A stretch of 64,000 nt of DNA from CAG-177 sp003514385 (GCA_051920445.1 JBPPLN010000001.1:806001-870000), one strand, 5' to 3'. Counted from the stretch's first letter, positions 1-8,102 are shown. Notes: a model not told the origin generated them from the sequence alone. Made by a program: numbers and translations.

Positions 1-907
1 AAAGCGCGTCGGACATAAACCCGTCGCTGCAAACGACCGTCACGCTGACAAGTCCGCTCTCTGCGGGATAACCCGTTTTCGGGTCGAGTATATGATGATA
101 TCGCACGCCGTCGCGGTCAAAATACCGCTCATAGCTGCCGGAGGTCGAAACACAGGTCGCGGGCAGAGTCAAAACCGCAAAGCTCTCAGTCGAGCTCTCC
201 GAAAAAGGATCTCTTATCCCGACAGTGAATTTTTCTCCCTCGCCGTAGAGAAGTATGCTCCCGCCGACGGAGACGACCGCGCGCTTTATTTTTGAATTTT
301 CGAGCACTCCGCGCACCTCGTCGCAGGCAATGCCCTTGCCGACCGAGCCGAGGTCGAGCACCGTACCCGACGGTACTTTTATACCGTTCTCGTTTATCTC
401 TATGGCAGAGCCCGTGCCGTTGAGCGCCGAGTTTATTTCATCCTTATCGGGCACTCTCTCATTGCCCGTACCGAAGCCCCAGAGGTCGCTGAGTCTGCCG
501 AGCAGAGGGTCGAACGCGCCGCCGCTCGACTTTCTCAGCTCTTCGCACTTCGAGAGTATATCCTCCATCTTCTTTTCGGGGTCGTTTATCTTCCCGTTCG
601 CAGAATACGAAAAGAGAGTTATCTTAACGCTCTGTCCCGCCGCGTCGTTTATCTCGCTGACGGCGGATGTTTCGATATGGCGCGAGAGGAGCTTGTTTTC
701 GAGCTCCGATATGCAGTCAAAAACCGCCTTGCCGACCTTTTTCGCGTCTTTTCCCTCAATGTCCGCGCTGACGGCGGTGTTCATCATCGCAGACGAAGAC
801 GAGAACTCACGGCTCTGCTTTATGCCGTCGTATGCCACGAGACCGATCAAAACGGCAGCCGCCGCGCAAAAAAGCGCGACAATCAGCTTTTTCGAGCTTT
901 TTTTCAT
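1..907 (-). CDS. apbE: FAD:protein FMN transferase (ApbE), C-terminus cut by window edge
   Basis: ApbE proteins transfer FMN from FAD to a threonine of partner flavoproteins, usually outside the membrane. Reading the minus strand from the ATG at 907 (GGAGGGAGACCG just upstream) gives about 302 residues before the window ends. Residues 1-25 form a lysine-rich start plus one hydrophobic segment (signal or membrane anchor). Family motifs follow: a DPLLGRLSDLWGFG stretch, DLGSVGKGIACDEV, VSVGGSILLYGE, RDPF, STSGSYERYF and HHILDPKTGYPAESG, the last being the ApbE metal/FAD-site signature. The final few dozen residues are missing only because the window stops. The protein it flavinylates is not visible here. 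Confidence 0.93.
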   Translation of the reverse strand, partial: MKKSSKKLIVALFCAAAAVLIGLVAYDGIKQSREFSSSSAMMNTAVSADIEGKDAKKVGKAVFDCISELENKLLSRHIETSAVSEINDAAGQSVKITLFSYSANGKINDPEKKMEDILSKCEELRKSSGGAFDPLLGRLSDLWGFGTGNERVPDKDEINSALNGTGSAIEINENGIKVPSGTVLDLGSVGKGIACDEVRGVLENSKIKRAVVSVGGSILLYGEGEKFTVGIRDPFSESSTESFAVLTLPATCVSTSGSYERYFDRDGVRYHHILDPKTGYPAESGLVSVTVVCSDGFMSDAL

Positions 908-953
908 CGGTCTCCCTCCGCAGTCAAAACTTCCCTATACCTATAACATATAT

Positions 954-982
954 ATTTTACATTGTTTTTCTTCAAACTTCAA
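954..982 (-). promoter_or_regulatory. Putative sigma-A promoter of apbE
   Basis: On the minus strand TTGAAG (977-982) and TAAAAT (954-959) are separated by exactly 17 bases, ending about 47 bases before the apbE start. The match to the housekeeping consensus is moderate. Confidence 0.5.
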
Positions 983-1120
983 GGACTTAAAATTGTCATT
1001 TTCGACGGCGAAAAAATATAGAAATATTTCTTTATCGATACAAAAATTGCTTTTTAAGCTCGATGTACAAAAAAATACAAAAATTTTATTGAAACTTAAT
1101 AAAATTTCGTCCTTTTTATG

Positions 1121-1149
1121 GTGACAGAACTAAAAAAATATGGTATAAT
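1121..1149 (+). promoter_or_regulatory. Putative promoter of the phoH-ybeY-dgkA operon
   Basis: GTGACA (1121-1126), a 17-base spacer and a perfect TATAAT (1144-1149). The 331-base gap 908-1238 is very AT-rich and holds only this promoter and the divergent apbE promoter; I see no ORF or structured RNA in it. Confidence 0.65.
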
Positions 1150-1238
1150 CTAACAAAATATTTCGATAATATTATCAGTTATGACGAAAATTTATTTTTG
1201 CCGTAACGCCAATATAAAGCGAATTTCGGAGATAATCT

Positions 1239-2204
1239 ATGTTTGAACAGTCAATCAACGTCGACAGAATGGAGCAGGCGGTCAGCCTGTTCGGCAGTTT
1301 CGACGAAAATATTAAAATGATAGAAAAAGAGTTCGATGTCGGCGTTGTCAGCCGCGGCTCGGAGATAAAAGTCACGGGCGAGGCGGAGAACGTCTCAAAG
1401 GGCGTGCGCGCGATAAACGGACTTCTGATGCTCATCAACCGAGGCGAGGCGCTCAGCGACCAGAATGTCCGCTATGTCATCTCGCTCGTCAACGAGGGCA
1501 ACGAGGATCAGCTCCCGCAGATGACTGCGGACTGCATCTGCATCACTTCAAAGGGCAGACCGGTCAAGCCGAAAACGCTCGGTCAGAAGAAATATATCGA
1601 AGCCATCCGCAAAAATACGGTCACTCTCGGCGTCGGACCCGCCGGCACAGGTAAAACTTATCTCGCGGTCGCCATGGCGGTGACGGCTTTTCGAGCAAAG
1701 GAAGTCAACCGCATAATCCTCACCCGCCCCGCAGTTGAAGCGGGCGAGAAGCTCGGATTCCTGCCCGGAGATCTTCAGCAGAAGGTCGACCCCTATCTGC
1801 GCCCGCTCTACGACGCGCTGTTCGATATGCTCGGCGCGGAGAGCTTCCAAAAGCAGCTCGAGCGCGGAAATATAGAAGTCGCGCCCCTCGCATATATGCG
1901 CGGGCGCACGCTTGACGACAGCTTCATTATCCTCGACGAGGCGCAGAACACCTCGGTCGAGCAGATGAAGATGTTCCTGACCCGTCTCGGCTTCAACTCG
2001 AAGATGGTCGTCACGGGCGATATCACCCAGATTGACCTGCCTGACGGCAGGCGAAGCGGTCTCGTCGACGCGGTGAAGATTCTCAAAGATGTCGACGATA
2101 TTCAAATTGTCAGGTTCAACGAGCGCGATGTGGTCAGACACAAGCTCGTTCAGGATATAATCAAAGCCTACGAAAAACACGAGGATGTGAAAAAAAGAAA
2201 ATGA
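1239..2204 (+). CDS. phoH: PhoH-like ATPase
   Basis: A 321-residue PhoH/YbeZ family protein, a cytoplasmic P-loop ATPase related to the helicase-like PhoH domain and genetically linked to rRNA maturation with YbeY. An N-terminal KH-like region (residues 1-110) precedes the ATPase domain: Walker A GPAGTGKTYLAVAMA near residue 132, RPAVEAGEKLGFLPGD, and Walker B SFIILDEAQN near 230, followed by GDITQIDLP. GGAG lies 9 bases before the ATG. It overlaps ybeY by four bases (ATGA), so the two are translationally coupled. The order phoH-ybeY-dgkA-era-recO is the classical Firmicutes arrangement. Confidence 0.95.
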   Translation: MFEQSINVDRMEQAVSLFGSFDENIKMIEKEFDVGVVSRGSEIKVTGEAENVSKGVRAINGLLMLINRGEALSDQNVRYVISLVNEGNEDQLPQMTADCICITSKGRPVKPKTLGQKKYIEAIRKNTVTLGVGPAGTGKTYLAVAMAVTAFRAKEVNRIILTRPAVEAGEKLGFLPGDLQQKVDPYLRPLYDALFDMLGAESFQKQLERGNIEVAPLAYMRGRTLDDSFIILDEAQNTSVEQMKMFLTRLGFNSKMVVTGDITQIDLPDGRRSGLVDAVKILKDVDDIQIVRFNERDVVRHKLVQDIIKAYEKHEDVKKRK

Positions 2205-2707
2205 GAGGCAAAGTTAAGGTAATTATCACAAACGACCAGCATGAGGTCAAAATACCGACAGGAGTAAGAATGCTCGTGCGCCGCGCATGCACCGCGGTTC
2301 TGACACTCGAGGAATTTAACGATCCTGCCGAGATAAGCGTCCGCTTTGTGGACGACGAGGAGATACACAGACTCAACCGCGAATATCGCAACGTGGACAG
2401 GAGCACCGACGTGCTCTCGTTCCCCCTTGGCGAAAACGGAGTGTATGACACAAATCTTGACACGGGCGCAAAGATGCTCGGCGACATAGTCATTTCTATC
2501 CCCCACGCAGTCAGCCAGGCCGAGCGTTTCGGCCACACGCTCCAGCGCGAGATAGCATTCCTTACCGTACATTCGATGCTCCACCTGCTCGGCTATGACC
2601 ACGAGGGCGGCGGAATCGAGAGCGTGCGTATGCGCGAAAAGGAGGAGACCGTCTTGACTCAGCTCGGTCTGCCCAGAAGCGGAAGCTACTATATGGGTGA
2701 CGAATAA
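2201..2707 (+). CDS. ybeY: Endoribonuclease YbeY
   Basis: A 168-residue single-strand endoribonuclease needed for 16S rRNA 3'-end maturation and ribosome quality control. The zinc signature H-x3-H-x5-H is seen as HSMLHLLGYDH near residue 125. Upstream is the conserved NREYRNVDRSTDVLSFP block. It starts inside the phoH stop codon and its own stop abuts the dgkA ATG directly, so the three genes form a tightly packed translational unit. Length is normal for the family. Confidence 0.96.
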   Translation: MRGKVKVIITNDQHEVKIPTGVRMLVRRACTAVLTLEEFNDPAEISVRFVDDEEIHRLNREYRNVDRSTDVLSFPLGENGVYDTNLDTGAKMLGDIVISIPHAVSQAERFGHTLQREIAFLTVHSMLHLLGYDHEGGGIESVRMREKEETVLTQLGLPRSGSYYMGDE

Positions 2708-3196
2708 ATGAAAGGTCTGCTCAAGAGCTTTGTCTATGCGGGGTCGGGTATTATCACCTGCATCAGGCAGGAGAGAAATATGCGCGTGCACCTCGTGTGC
2801 ATGATATATATGTATTCATATCTCCTGATCTATGACTTCTTCGAGGTCTCGCGCACCCAGTTCGCGATAATTTTTATCGCGAACGCGATAGTTGTCATGG
2901 GCGAGCTGTTCAACACCGCTATAGAAGCGGTCGTTGACATGGCGGAGGAGAAGTTCAGCGAGAGATACAACCGCCTTGCGAAAATATCGAAAGATACCGC
3001 AGCGGGAGCCGTGCTTGTCGGCGCGATATTCGCCGTTTGTACCGGCATTGCGATTCTCGCTCAGCCCGATGCGTTCAGGGCTATGTTAGCCTACTACGCA
3101 GAGAAGCCGTATATGATAGCTGTATTGATCGCCAGCCTTGTGCTGAGCTTCACTTTCATATTCACGGGCTTCAATTTCAAGAAAAAAGACAAATAA
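2708..3196 (+). CDS. dgkA: Diacylglycerol/undecaprenol kinase family protein
   Basis: A small integral membrane kinase; Gram-positive members phosphorylate undecaprenol for cell-wall lipid carrier recycling. The family signature is clear as GELFNTAIEAVVD near residue 65, together with an early GxGI...ERNMRVH segment. At 162 residues it is longer than the usual 120-130: hydrophobic helices near 35-50, 55-70 and 98-118 are followed by a fourth at about 137-157. The ATG follows the ybeY stop with no gap. Whether the true substrate is undecaprenol or diacylglycerol is inferred from the phylum, not from the sequence. Confidence 0.92.
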   Translation: MKGLLKSFVYAGSGIITCIRQERNMRVHLVCMIYMYSYLLIYDFFEVSRTQFAIIFIANAIVVMGELFNTAIEAVVDMAEEKFSERYNRLAKISKDTAAGAVLVGAIFAVCTGIAILAQPDAFRAMLAYYAEKPYMIAVLIASLVLSFTFIFTGFNFKKKDK

Positions 3197-3210
3197 TATA
3201 TAAAAAATCA

Positions 3211-3240
3211 ATGACCGCTGACTGTCATATCAGCGGTCAT
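3211..3240 (+). other. Perfect 11-bp hairpin between dgkA and era
   Basis: ATGACCGCTGA (3211-3221) and TCAGCGGTCAT (3230-3240) pair across an 8-base loop. There is no T-tract, so this is not a standard terminator; it may be a processing or stability hairpin separating dgkA from era. Confidence 0.55.
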
Positions 3241-3257
3241 CTATATGAGGAGAAGTT

Positions 3258-4157
3258 ATGACTCAGACAAGAACCGCTTTCATCGCAATAGTCGGCTGCC
3301 CGAATGTCGGCAAGTCGTCGATACTCAACCGCCTGCTCGGCCAAAAAGTCGCCGTCGTGTCGCCAAAGCCGCAGACCACGCGCACGAAGATAATGGGCGT
3401 GCTGACCGAGGACGAGGTTCAGCTCGTTTTCACCGACACCCCCGGCTTCCATCGCCCGCGCACAAAGCTCGGCGAAAAAATGATAAAGGCGGTCAGCGAC
3501 AGCATCTCGGGCGTTGACGCGTGCCTCTTTGTTGTTGAGCCCTCGGGCGAGCTGCGCGACGCGGAAAAAGATCTTCTCAAGAAGTTCAAGGACGAGAAAA
3601 TGCCCGTCATTCTCGCCATAAACAAAATAGATTCCGTCAAGCAGAAGGAGTTGCTTATCGAGCGCATGGCGCAGTTCTCCGCGCTCTATGATTTCGAGGC
3701 AATAGTCCCCTGCTCCGCGCTCAAGGGTGACGGATTCGGCGATCTAAAAGACGAGCTGTTCAAGCAGGCTCAGCCCTCGCCGCATTTCTTCCCCGACGAC
3801 ACTCTGACCGACCAGCCCGAGCGCGTGCTCGCCGCCGAGATAATCAGAGAGAAGCTTTTGAATCTTCTCGACGACGAAGTGCCGCACGGCGTTGCTGTAT
3901 GCATAGAAAGAATGCATGAGCGCGAGGACTCGAATATAACCGATATCGACGCCACAATCTACTGCGAGCGCGAAAGCCACAAGGGCATAATAATCGGTAA
4001 AAAGGGCGAGATGCTCAAAAAAGTCTCGACAAAGGCGCGCGAGGATATGGAGCGCTTCTTCATGTGCAAAATCAACCTCCACTGCTGGGTGAAGGTCAAA
4101 GAGGGCTGGCGCAACAGAGAGGGACTCATACACAATTTCGGGCTCGACAACGAATAA
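3258..4157 (+). CDS. era: GTPase Era
   Basis: A 299-residue essential GTPase that binds the 3' end of 16S rRNA during 30S assembly. G1 is GCPNVGKSS (residues 13-21), followed by the switch region KPQTTR, G3 DTPGFH, G4 NKID near 120 and a C-terminal KH RNA-binding domain with the GKKGEMLK signature near 247. GAGGAG lies upstream of the ATG. Length and domain order are standard. It sits between dgkA and the yqzL/recO pair, as in many Firmicutes. Confidence 0.97.
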   Translation: MTQTRTAFIAIVGCPNVGKSSILNRLLGQKVAVVSPKPQTTRTKIMGVLTEDEVQLVFTDTPGFHRPRTKLGEKMIKAVSDSISGVDACLFVVEPSGELRDAEKDLLKKFKDEKMPVILAINKIDSVKQKELLIERMAQFSALYDFEAIVPCSALKGDGFGDLKDELFKQAQPSPHFFPDDTLTDQPERVLAAEIIREKLLNLLDDEVPHGVAVCIERMHEREDSNITDIDATIYCERESHKGIIIGKKGEMLKKVSTKAREDMERFFMCKINLHCWVKVKEGWRNREGLIHNFGLDNE

Positions 4158-4242
4158 AATTTTTCCTATCATAAATACGCCGCGCAGTGAAAAAAATATT
4201 TTTACACTGCACGGAGGAGCGCACATCGCGCGTTTATCATAG

Positions 4243-4413
4243 ATGAAAAATACGGACAAAAACACGGTTCAGAATGCATGGAACGCCTTTGAAATGAGCG
4301 GCAGAGTCGAGGACTATCTCCGCTATGCAAAGACGAATATCCGCGTGGGAGGTGAAACAGCAAGTGCAGACGCAGACAGAGGGTCTGATAATCAAGTCCC
4401 GCGATATCAATGA
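4243..4413 (+). CDS. YqzL-like small protein overlapping recO
   Basis: A 56-residue ORF in the era-recO gap, the place where Bacillus and Clostridia carry yqzL. It has the pattern of that small family: a Trp-x2-Phe, then a Ser/Thr-Gly turn and an acidic-aromatic tail (AWNAFEMSGRVEDYLRYAK, residues 12-30). Its 3' part overlaps the recO start in another frame, so the recO Shine-Dalgarno site lies inside this gene and the two are probably coupled. A GGAGGAG stands 25 bases upstream, farther than ideal. Function unknown in the family. Confidence 0.6.
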   Translation: MKNTDKNTVQNAWNAFEMSGRVEDYLRYAKTNIRVGGETASADADRGSDNQVPRYQ

Positions 4414-5107
4414 AAACGATACAGTCGTCAAAATTCTGACAGGCGACCTCGGGCTCATCTCCGCCTTTGCCAACGGCACGAAGAAAGTGAAGAGCCGAAC
4501 CGCGAGCGCCGCCGTTTCGCCGATGACATACTCCCGTCTGACCCTCTACCGCGGGCGCGAGAGCTACATAGTTGACGACGCAAAGGCGATAGATGTGTTT
4601 TTCGGGCTGCGCGAAGACATTGAAAAATTATCGCTCGCAAACTATTTCTGCGAGCTTGCGGGTGAGTTTTCGCCCGAGAACACCGAGGCTCACGAATTTT
4701 TGAGCCTGACGCTGAATCTTCTACATTTGTTGTCCGAGGACAAGCGGAGCGTAGATTTCTTAAAACCCGTCGGCGAGCTTCGTATGCTCGCGCTCGCGGG
4801 CTATATGCCAGACCTCGCCGGATGCCAATCCTGCGGGAACGAGTTGCCAGACGAGCCTGTTTTCAGCCTGCGCCATGCGGGATTTTTCTGCCGCTGCTGT
4901 GCACCCGACGGCGAGGGAATACCCGTGACTCCCGGCGTGATAAACGCGATGCGCCATATCTGCACCTGCGATGACCGCGCGCTTTTCGCGTTCCGTATGC
5001 CGGACAGCTCGCTGAAAATCCTCGGCGATATCACCGAACGCTACCTGCTTCTCCAGCTCGGGCATAAGCTGAGAACACTGGATTTTTACAAGAGCATAAA
5101 GATGTGA
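4364..5107 (+). CDS. recO: DNA repair protein RecO
   Basis: A 247-residue RecFOR-pathway mediator that loads RecA on SSB-coated single-stranded DNA. The N-terminal OB fold starts with the typical TEGLIIKSRDINENDTVVKI block. A four-cysteine zinc site is seen as CQSCGNE then CRCC near residues 159-182. An in-frame ATG exists at 4325, but GGAGGTG (4348-4354) lies 9 bases before a GTG at 4364, which begins directly at the conserved VQTQTEG sequence, so I choose the GTG. A terminator follows. Confidence 0.92.
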   Translation: MQTQTEGLIIKSRDINENDTVVKILTGDLGLISAFANGTKKVKSRTASAAVSPMTYSRLTLYRGRESYIVDDAKAIDVFFGLREDIEKLSLANYFCELAGEFSPENTEAHEFLSLTLNLLHLLSEDKRSVDFLKPVGELRMLALAGYMPDLAGCQSCGNELPDEPVFSLRHAGFFCRCCAPDGEGIPVTPGVINAMRHICTCDDRALFAFRMPDSSLKILGDITERYLLLQLGHKLRTLDFYKSIKM

Positions 5108-5115
5108 AAAAAATT

Positions 5116-5139
5116 GTCTCTCTTGAGAGGCGATTTTTT
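5116..5139 (+). terminator. Intrinsic terminator after recO
   Basis: GTCTCTC (5116-5122) pairs with GAGAGGC (5125-5131, one G-U), followed by GATTTTTTA. It closes the phoH-recO block. Confidence 0.65.
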
Positions 5140-5470
5140 ATTTGCTTCGAAACACTCTTATTTTTCTTCCTGTTTTCATGCAATTATCTATAACATATTT
5201 TGTTTCCGTTGACTTTCCGTCCCAAAAGGCGATAACTTCATCAGCATATTCTATTATTTGAATGTTTCGATATAGCGGCGCTAATTTACCATACCTTTTA
5301 TAGTCCGGAAAAAATTCAGTTAATTTTTTACCGTTTCTTCGTGCGTACTCCCTTGCGCAAGTATCCACTCCGGCTGCTCCTCCGGAAACAATTTCATCAA
5401 CATCACTCGGAATAAAATCTTCCAAGCAACTCACATTAAGACTTCTCGAACCCACAACAGCTATTTTCAT
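5138..5470 (-). CDS. SLOG-fold (YspA/DUF2493-like) nucleotide-binding protein
   Basis: A 110-residue stand-alone Rossmann-like SLOG protein. Seen directly: KIAVVGSRS at the N-terminus, VSGGAAGVDTCAREYA near residue 33 (the GGAxGxD loop of the SLOG/lysine-decarboxylase-like fold) and ADEVIAFWDGKSTETKYVI near 78. Relatives bind nucleotides or NAD-derived ligands and often sit in signalling or conflict operons; no catalytic function can be assigned. The gene is clearly more AT-rich than its neighbours, suggesting acquisition. It is divergent from the HTH gene at 5588 and their shared 117-base gap contains two matching dyads. Confidence 0.8.
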   Translation of the reverse strand: MKIAVVGSRSLNVSCLEDFIPSDVDEIVSGGAAGVDTCAREYARRNGKKLTEFFPDYKRYGKLAPLYRNIQIIEYADEVIAFWDGKSTETKYVIDNCMKTGRKIRVFRSK

Positions 5471-5487
5471 CGGCTTTCTTACCCTTT

Positions 5488-5505
5488 TATACGCACTTGC
5501 GTATA
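5488..5505. promoter_or_regulatory. Operator-like dyad 1 between SLOG gene and HTH gene
   Basis: Perfect 8-bp inverted repeat with a 2-base centre: TATACGCACTTGCGTATA. It lies immediately downstream of the -10 box of the SLOG promoter, where a bound repressor would block transcription. Confidence 0.7.
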
Positions 5506-5506
5506 A

Positions 5507-5535
5507 ATTATATCAAATGCGTTTCTATTACGCAA
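5507..5535 (-). promoter_or_regulatory. Promoter of the SLOG gene
   Basis: Minus-strand TTGCGT (5530-5535), 17-base spacer, TATAAT (5507-5512). The -35 lies inside dyad 2 and the -10 abuts dyad 1. Confidence 0.7.
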
Positions 5536-5542
5536 GTGCGTA
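5529..5542. promoter_or_regulatory. Operator-like dyad 2 between SLOG gene and HTH gene
   Basis: TACGCAAGTGCGTA carries the same half-site (TACGCA) as dyad 1, in the opposite centre orientation, with dyad centres 39 bases apart. It covers the -35 of the SLOG promoter and runs up to a TATACT (5541-5546) that could be the -10 of the HTH gene. Confidence 0.68.
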
Positions 5543-5587
5543 TACTATCGTGCGAATATTTTTATAAAATTTGCACGAGGTGAGGAT

Positions 5588-5830
5588 ATGCAAATAAAAG
5601 AAGCTATCGTTAAGCGGATAAAGAACATCTGCCTTGAGCGCGGTATAAAATATAACGAGCTCGCAACACGTTCCGGCGTTACACCGTCAACAGTTTACAG
5701 TATGCTCGACCCGAGCCGCCGTGATCTGTCGGTTATAACTCTCAAAAAGCTCTGCGACGGGCTTGATATGACAATAACCGAGTTCTTTGACGACGACATA
5801 TTCAAGACCCTCGAACAGGAAATTCAATAA
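5588..5830 (+). CDS. Small XRE-family HTH regulator
   Basis: An 80-residue Cro/CI-type DNA-binding protein that is essentially only the HTH domain: helices 2-3 read as NELATRSGVTPSTVYSMLD (residues 22-40), then a short acidic tail with ITEFFDDDIF. GAGGTGAG precedes the ATG by 4-6 bases. It is divergent from the SLOG gene and the only regulator at this locus, so it most likely binds the two TACGCA dyads and represses both genes. That binding is inferred. A terminator follows directly. Confidence 0.85.
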   Translation: MQIKEAIVKRIKNICLERGIKYNELATRSGVTPSTVYSMLDPSRRDLSVITLKKLCDGLDMTITEFFDDDIFKTLEQEIQ

Positions 5831-5839
5831 AAACTTCAA

Positions 5840-5867
5840 CCGGGCGGATATCCGTCCGGCTGTTTTT
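5840..5867. terminator. Terminator between HTH gene and DUF4830 gene
   Basis: CCGGGCGGA (5840-5848) pairs with TCCGTCCGG (5851-5859, one G-U) followed by CTGTTTTT on the plus strand; the minus strand also reads out into a T-rich run, so it may serve both convergent genes. Confidence 0.75.
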
Positions 5868-6375
5868 ATCCTGTTGTGCTCTCGTTCTGCGCGGCATTTT
5901 TTGTCGGGAAATCGAAGCCCTGCATAAAGCCGTCGAGCTCGGTCGAGCAGATGTCACCGCCTATCACCGCACCCTCGTAGACGAGGATATTCGCCTGCAC
6001 CGTCCCGCTGTCGCCCTCATAGCCGGGGTAATTTTTTATGTTGTATGTCCAGCGCTTTGCGCGCTTTCCCGCATAAGGCGTCAGGTCGAGGTTCTGCGCT
6101 TTCTGAATCTCATTGTATTTTTCATATCCCCTGTCGAATTCGGCGGGGATTATAACTTCTGCGACCTCGACCGGGTCCTCCTCGATATCCCAGCCGAACT
6201 GAGACAGAAACGCCGCGCGTTCCGAGGCGTTCGACGCCTTGAGGCTTATCGCGTTGTCGCTGACCGCGGGCTTGCCGCGGTTTATCAGAAGCACCACCGC
6301 CGCCACGGCGAGCACCGCCGCGAATGCAGTCAAGGCAATTTTCAGCTTTGAGGATTTTATCGAAAACACAAACAC
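5866..6375 (-). CDS. DUF4830 domain protein, membrane-anchored
   Basis: A 169-residue protein of the Clostridia-restricted DUF4830 family. One N-terminal transmembrane segment (residues 10-31, KIALTAFAAVLAVAAVVLLI) is followed by an extracytoplasmic domain with the family blocks FLSQFGWDIEEDP, VIIPAEFDRGYEKYNEIQ, GKRAKRWTYNIKNYPG and VIGGDICSTELDGFMQG. The start is a GTG with GGAG four bases upstream. Function is unknown. It is a single-gene unit convergent with the HTH gene. Confidence 0.82.
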   Translation of the reverse strand: MFVFSIKSSKLKIALTAFAAVLAVAAVVLLINRGKPAVSDNAISLKASNASERAAFLSQFGWDIEEDPVEVAEVIIPAEFDRGYEKYNEIQKAQNLDLTPYAGKRAKRWTYNIKNYPGYEGDSGTVQANILVYEGAVIGGDICSTELDGFMQGFDFPTKNAAQNESTTG

Positions 6376-6443
6376 TTTTCTCCGCCCCTTCGCGCTTATA
6401 AAGATAGTTGATATATATGCTCATTTCTCCCGCTTTATCACGG

Positions 6444-6471
6444 TTGACAAATCTTGCTGAAATGGTAATAT
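6444..6471 (+). promoter_or_regulatory. Promoter of the ceramidase-like gene
   Basis: TTGACA (6444-6449), 16-base spacer, TAATAT (6466-6471), about 40 bases ahead of the chosen start. Confidence 0.6.
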
Positions 6472-6512
6472 TATATTGTAACTTATTTCACATTTCGGAG
6501 GCACGAAAAAGC

Positions 6513-8102
6513 ATGAAGAAATGCAGTCTCATCCCCTTTGCCGTCCTCGCCGCAGCAGCGGGCGCAGGCGCGGCGGTCGGCAGAAAATTAAAGACCGACA
6601 AGGCTTTCCGCCGCGACTTTGACGACGCTGTCGGAAAAGGTATCCTCGCCGCCGTCGGCAAAATTGCCGACAAGCTCCCCGAGCCGAATTTCGGCGATGT
6701 CTCGAACTACCGGAGCCGCAATTTCTATCCCGGTCACGCCGAATTTGCATCATCGGGCAAGCGCGGTTCAAGATGGCGTCTCGGCTACGCCCGCCGCAGT
6801 CTCGTCCCCGGCGACTACAATCAAAAGGACTACTACATAGCGGGCTATCTCTCCTATCCGCCGAATATAATGAGCGGCGTTATCGACGACCAGGCGGTGC
6901 GCGTTATCTGCCTCGACGATTCGAGCGGACGCGGGAGCGTAGTTTTTGCCGTCATTGACTGCGTCGGAATATCCGGCACGGACATACGCCGCATACGCGA
7001 GAGACTGGCGGACTTCGCAAAAGAAAATAATATAGTTTCCATCAATATTTCCTCCATCCACTGCCACAGCGCAATTGACACGCAGGGGCTTTGGGGAGAC
7101 CTGCCCAAGATGCTCAAGAATAACGTCAGGGCGGTAAAGGACGGGCGTTACGACGATATTATTTCCGGGCGCGACTCCGAGTTCATGGAGAATCTGTTCG
7201 AAAAGACCGCAGACGCGATAAAAGAGGCGTTTGATTCCATGCAGCGCGGAAAGCTCACCTATGTGCGCACCGACGCTATCGACTTCGCGCGCGACAAGCG
7301 CCCGCCCTATGTCTGGGACAAAGACATAGTCCGCCTGCGCTTCATCCCCGACAACGGCTCAAAAGAGACCGTGGCCGCGTTCATGGCGGCTCACCCGACC
7401 GCGCTCGGCGCGAAGAACACCCTGCTCAGCTCCGACTACATCGCATCGATGGAGCAGGAGATAAACAAAGCGGGCAAGAACTTTATATTCTTCCAGGGCG
7501 CGGAGCTTGCGATAGCCCAACAGCGCGACTGCATAACCGAGCATGACGGCTCGGAGGGCTGGCAGGAATACGGCAAGACTCTCGGACGCTTCCTGCTCTC
7601 TATCCCCGAAGAGGACGAGAGGCACGTCGCGACTTTCATAAACATTAAAAACCGCGAAATATTTATCCCCGCGGACAACCCGATACTCATCGCCGCCGCA
7701 AAGGCGGGACTCGTTGACAACACCGTTCTGCACGACCCGAGCGAAAAATCCGGCTACTGCTTTGTCAGCGAAATCGGCTATGCGGAGATAGGCAAGGAGC
7801 TGTCCCTCGCGCTCATCCCCGGCGAGCTTGCGCCCGAGATTCTGCTCGGCGGCGCATACGACGCGGACGAGAGCTTCAACCGCACCGCATGGGAATATCC
7901 GCCCATGCGCGACATGATTCCCGATGGCAGAGAGCTGAGCGTTATAGGTCTGTGCAATGACGCGATGGGATACATCCTGCCCGACAACGACTACGGCAGC
8001 GTCATAGCAAAAGACCACTACGAAGAGGCTGTCTCGGCGGGAAAACGCGCGGGTTCTACAATAACAAAAGCCTTCGGAGAGCTTGTGAAGAGTCTCCGAT
8101 AA
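6513..8102 (+). CDS. Neutral/alkaline ceramidase-like hydrolase
   Basis: A 529-residue protein resembling the N-terminal domain of neutral/alkaline non-lysosomal ceramidases, zinc amidases. After an N-terminal hydrophobic stretch (residues 6-19) it shows a YIAGYLS...DDQAVRVICLDD block, ISSIHCHSAIDTQG (candidate zinc ligands, near residue 183), AAHPTALG and a C-terminal ELSLALIPGELAPEI region typical of the family. An upstream in-frame ATG (6408) would precede the promoter; the ATG at 6513 has GGAGGC 12 bases ahead. True substrates are unknown; bacterial relatives are rarely characterised. The next gene is 26 bases downstream. Confidence 0.72.
   Translation: MKKCSLIPFAVLAAAAGAGAAVGRKLKTDKAFRRDFDDAVGKGILAAVGKIADKLPEPNFGDVSNYRSRNFYPGHAEFASSGKRGSRWRLGYARRSLVPGDYNQKDYYIAGYLSYPPNIMSGVIDDQAVRVICLDDSSGRGSVVFAVIDCVGISGTDIRRIRERLADFAKENNIVSINISSIHCHSAIDTQGLWGDLPKMLKNNVRAVKDGRYDDIISGRDSEFMENLFEKTADAIKEAFDSMQRGKLTYVRTDAIDFARDKRPPYVWDKDIVRLRFIPDNGSKETVAAFMAAHPTALGAKNTLLSSDYIASMEQEINKAGKNFIFFQGAELAIAQQRDCITEHDGSEGWQEYGKTLGRFLLSIPEEDERHVATFINIKNREIFIPADNPILIAAAKAGLVDNTVLHDPSEKSGYCFVSEIGYAEIGKELSLALIPGELAPEILLGGAYDADESFNRTAWEYPPMRDMIPDGRELSVIGLCNDAMGYILPDNDYGSVIAKDHYEEAVSAGKRAGSTITKAFGELVKSLR

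Noticed and set aside
255..1124. 289-residue plus-strand frame near the left edge
   Set aside because: Covers the reverse strand of apbE and runs into AT-rich non-coding DNA; apbE motifs are clear on the minus strand.
5488..5542. Possible CRISPR-like repeat (two ACGCA/TGCGT palindromes)
   Set aside because: Only two copies, short, and placed exactly on promoter elements; fits operators, not an array.
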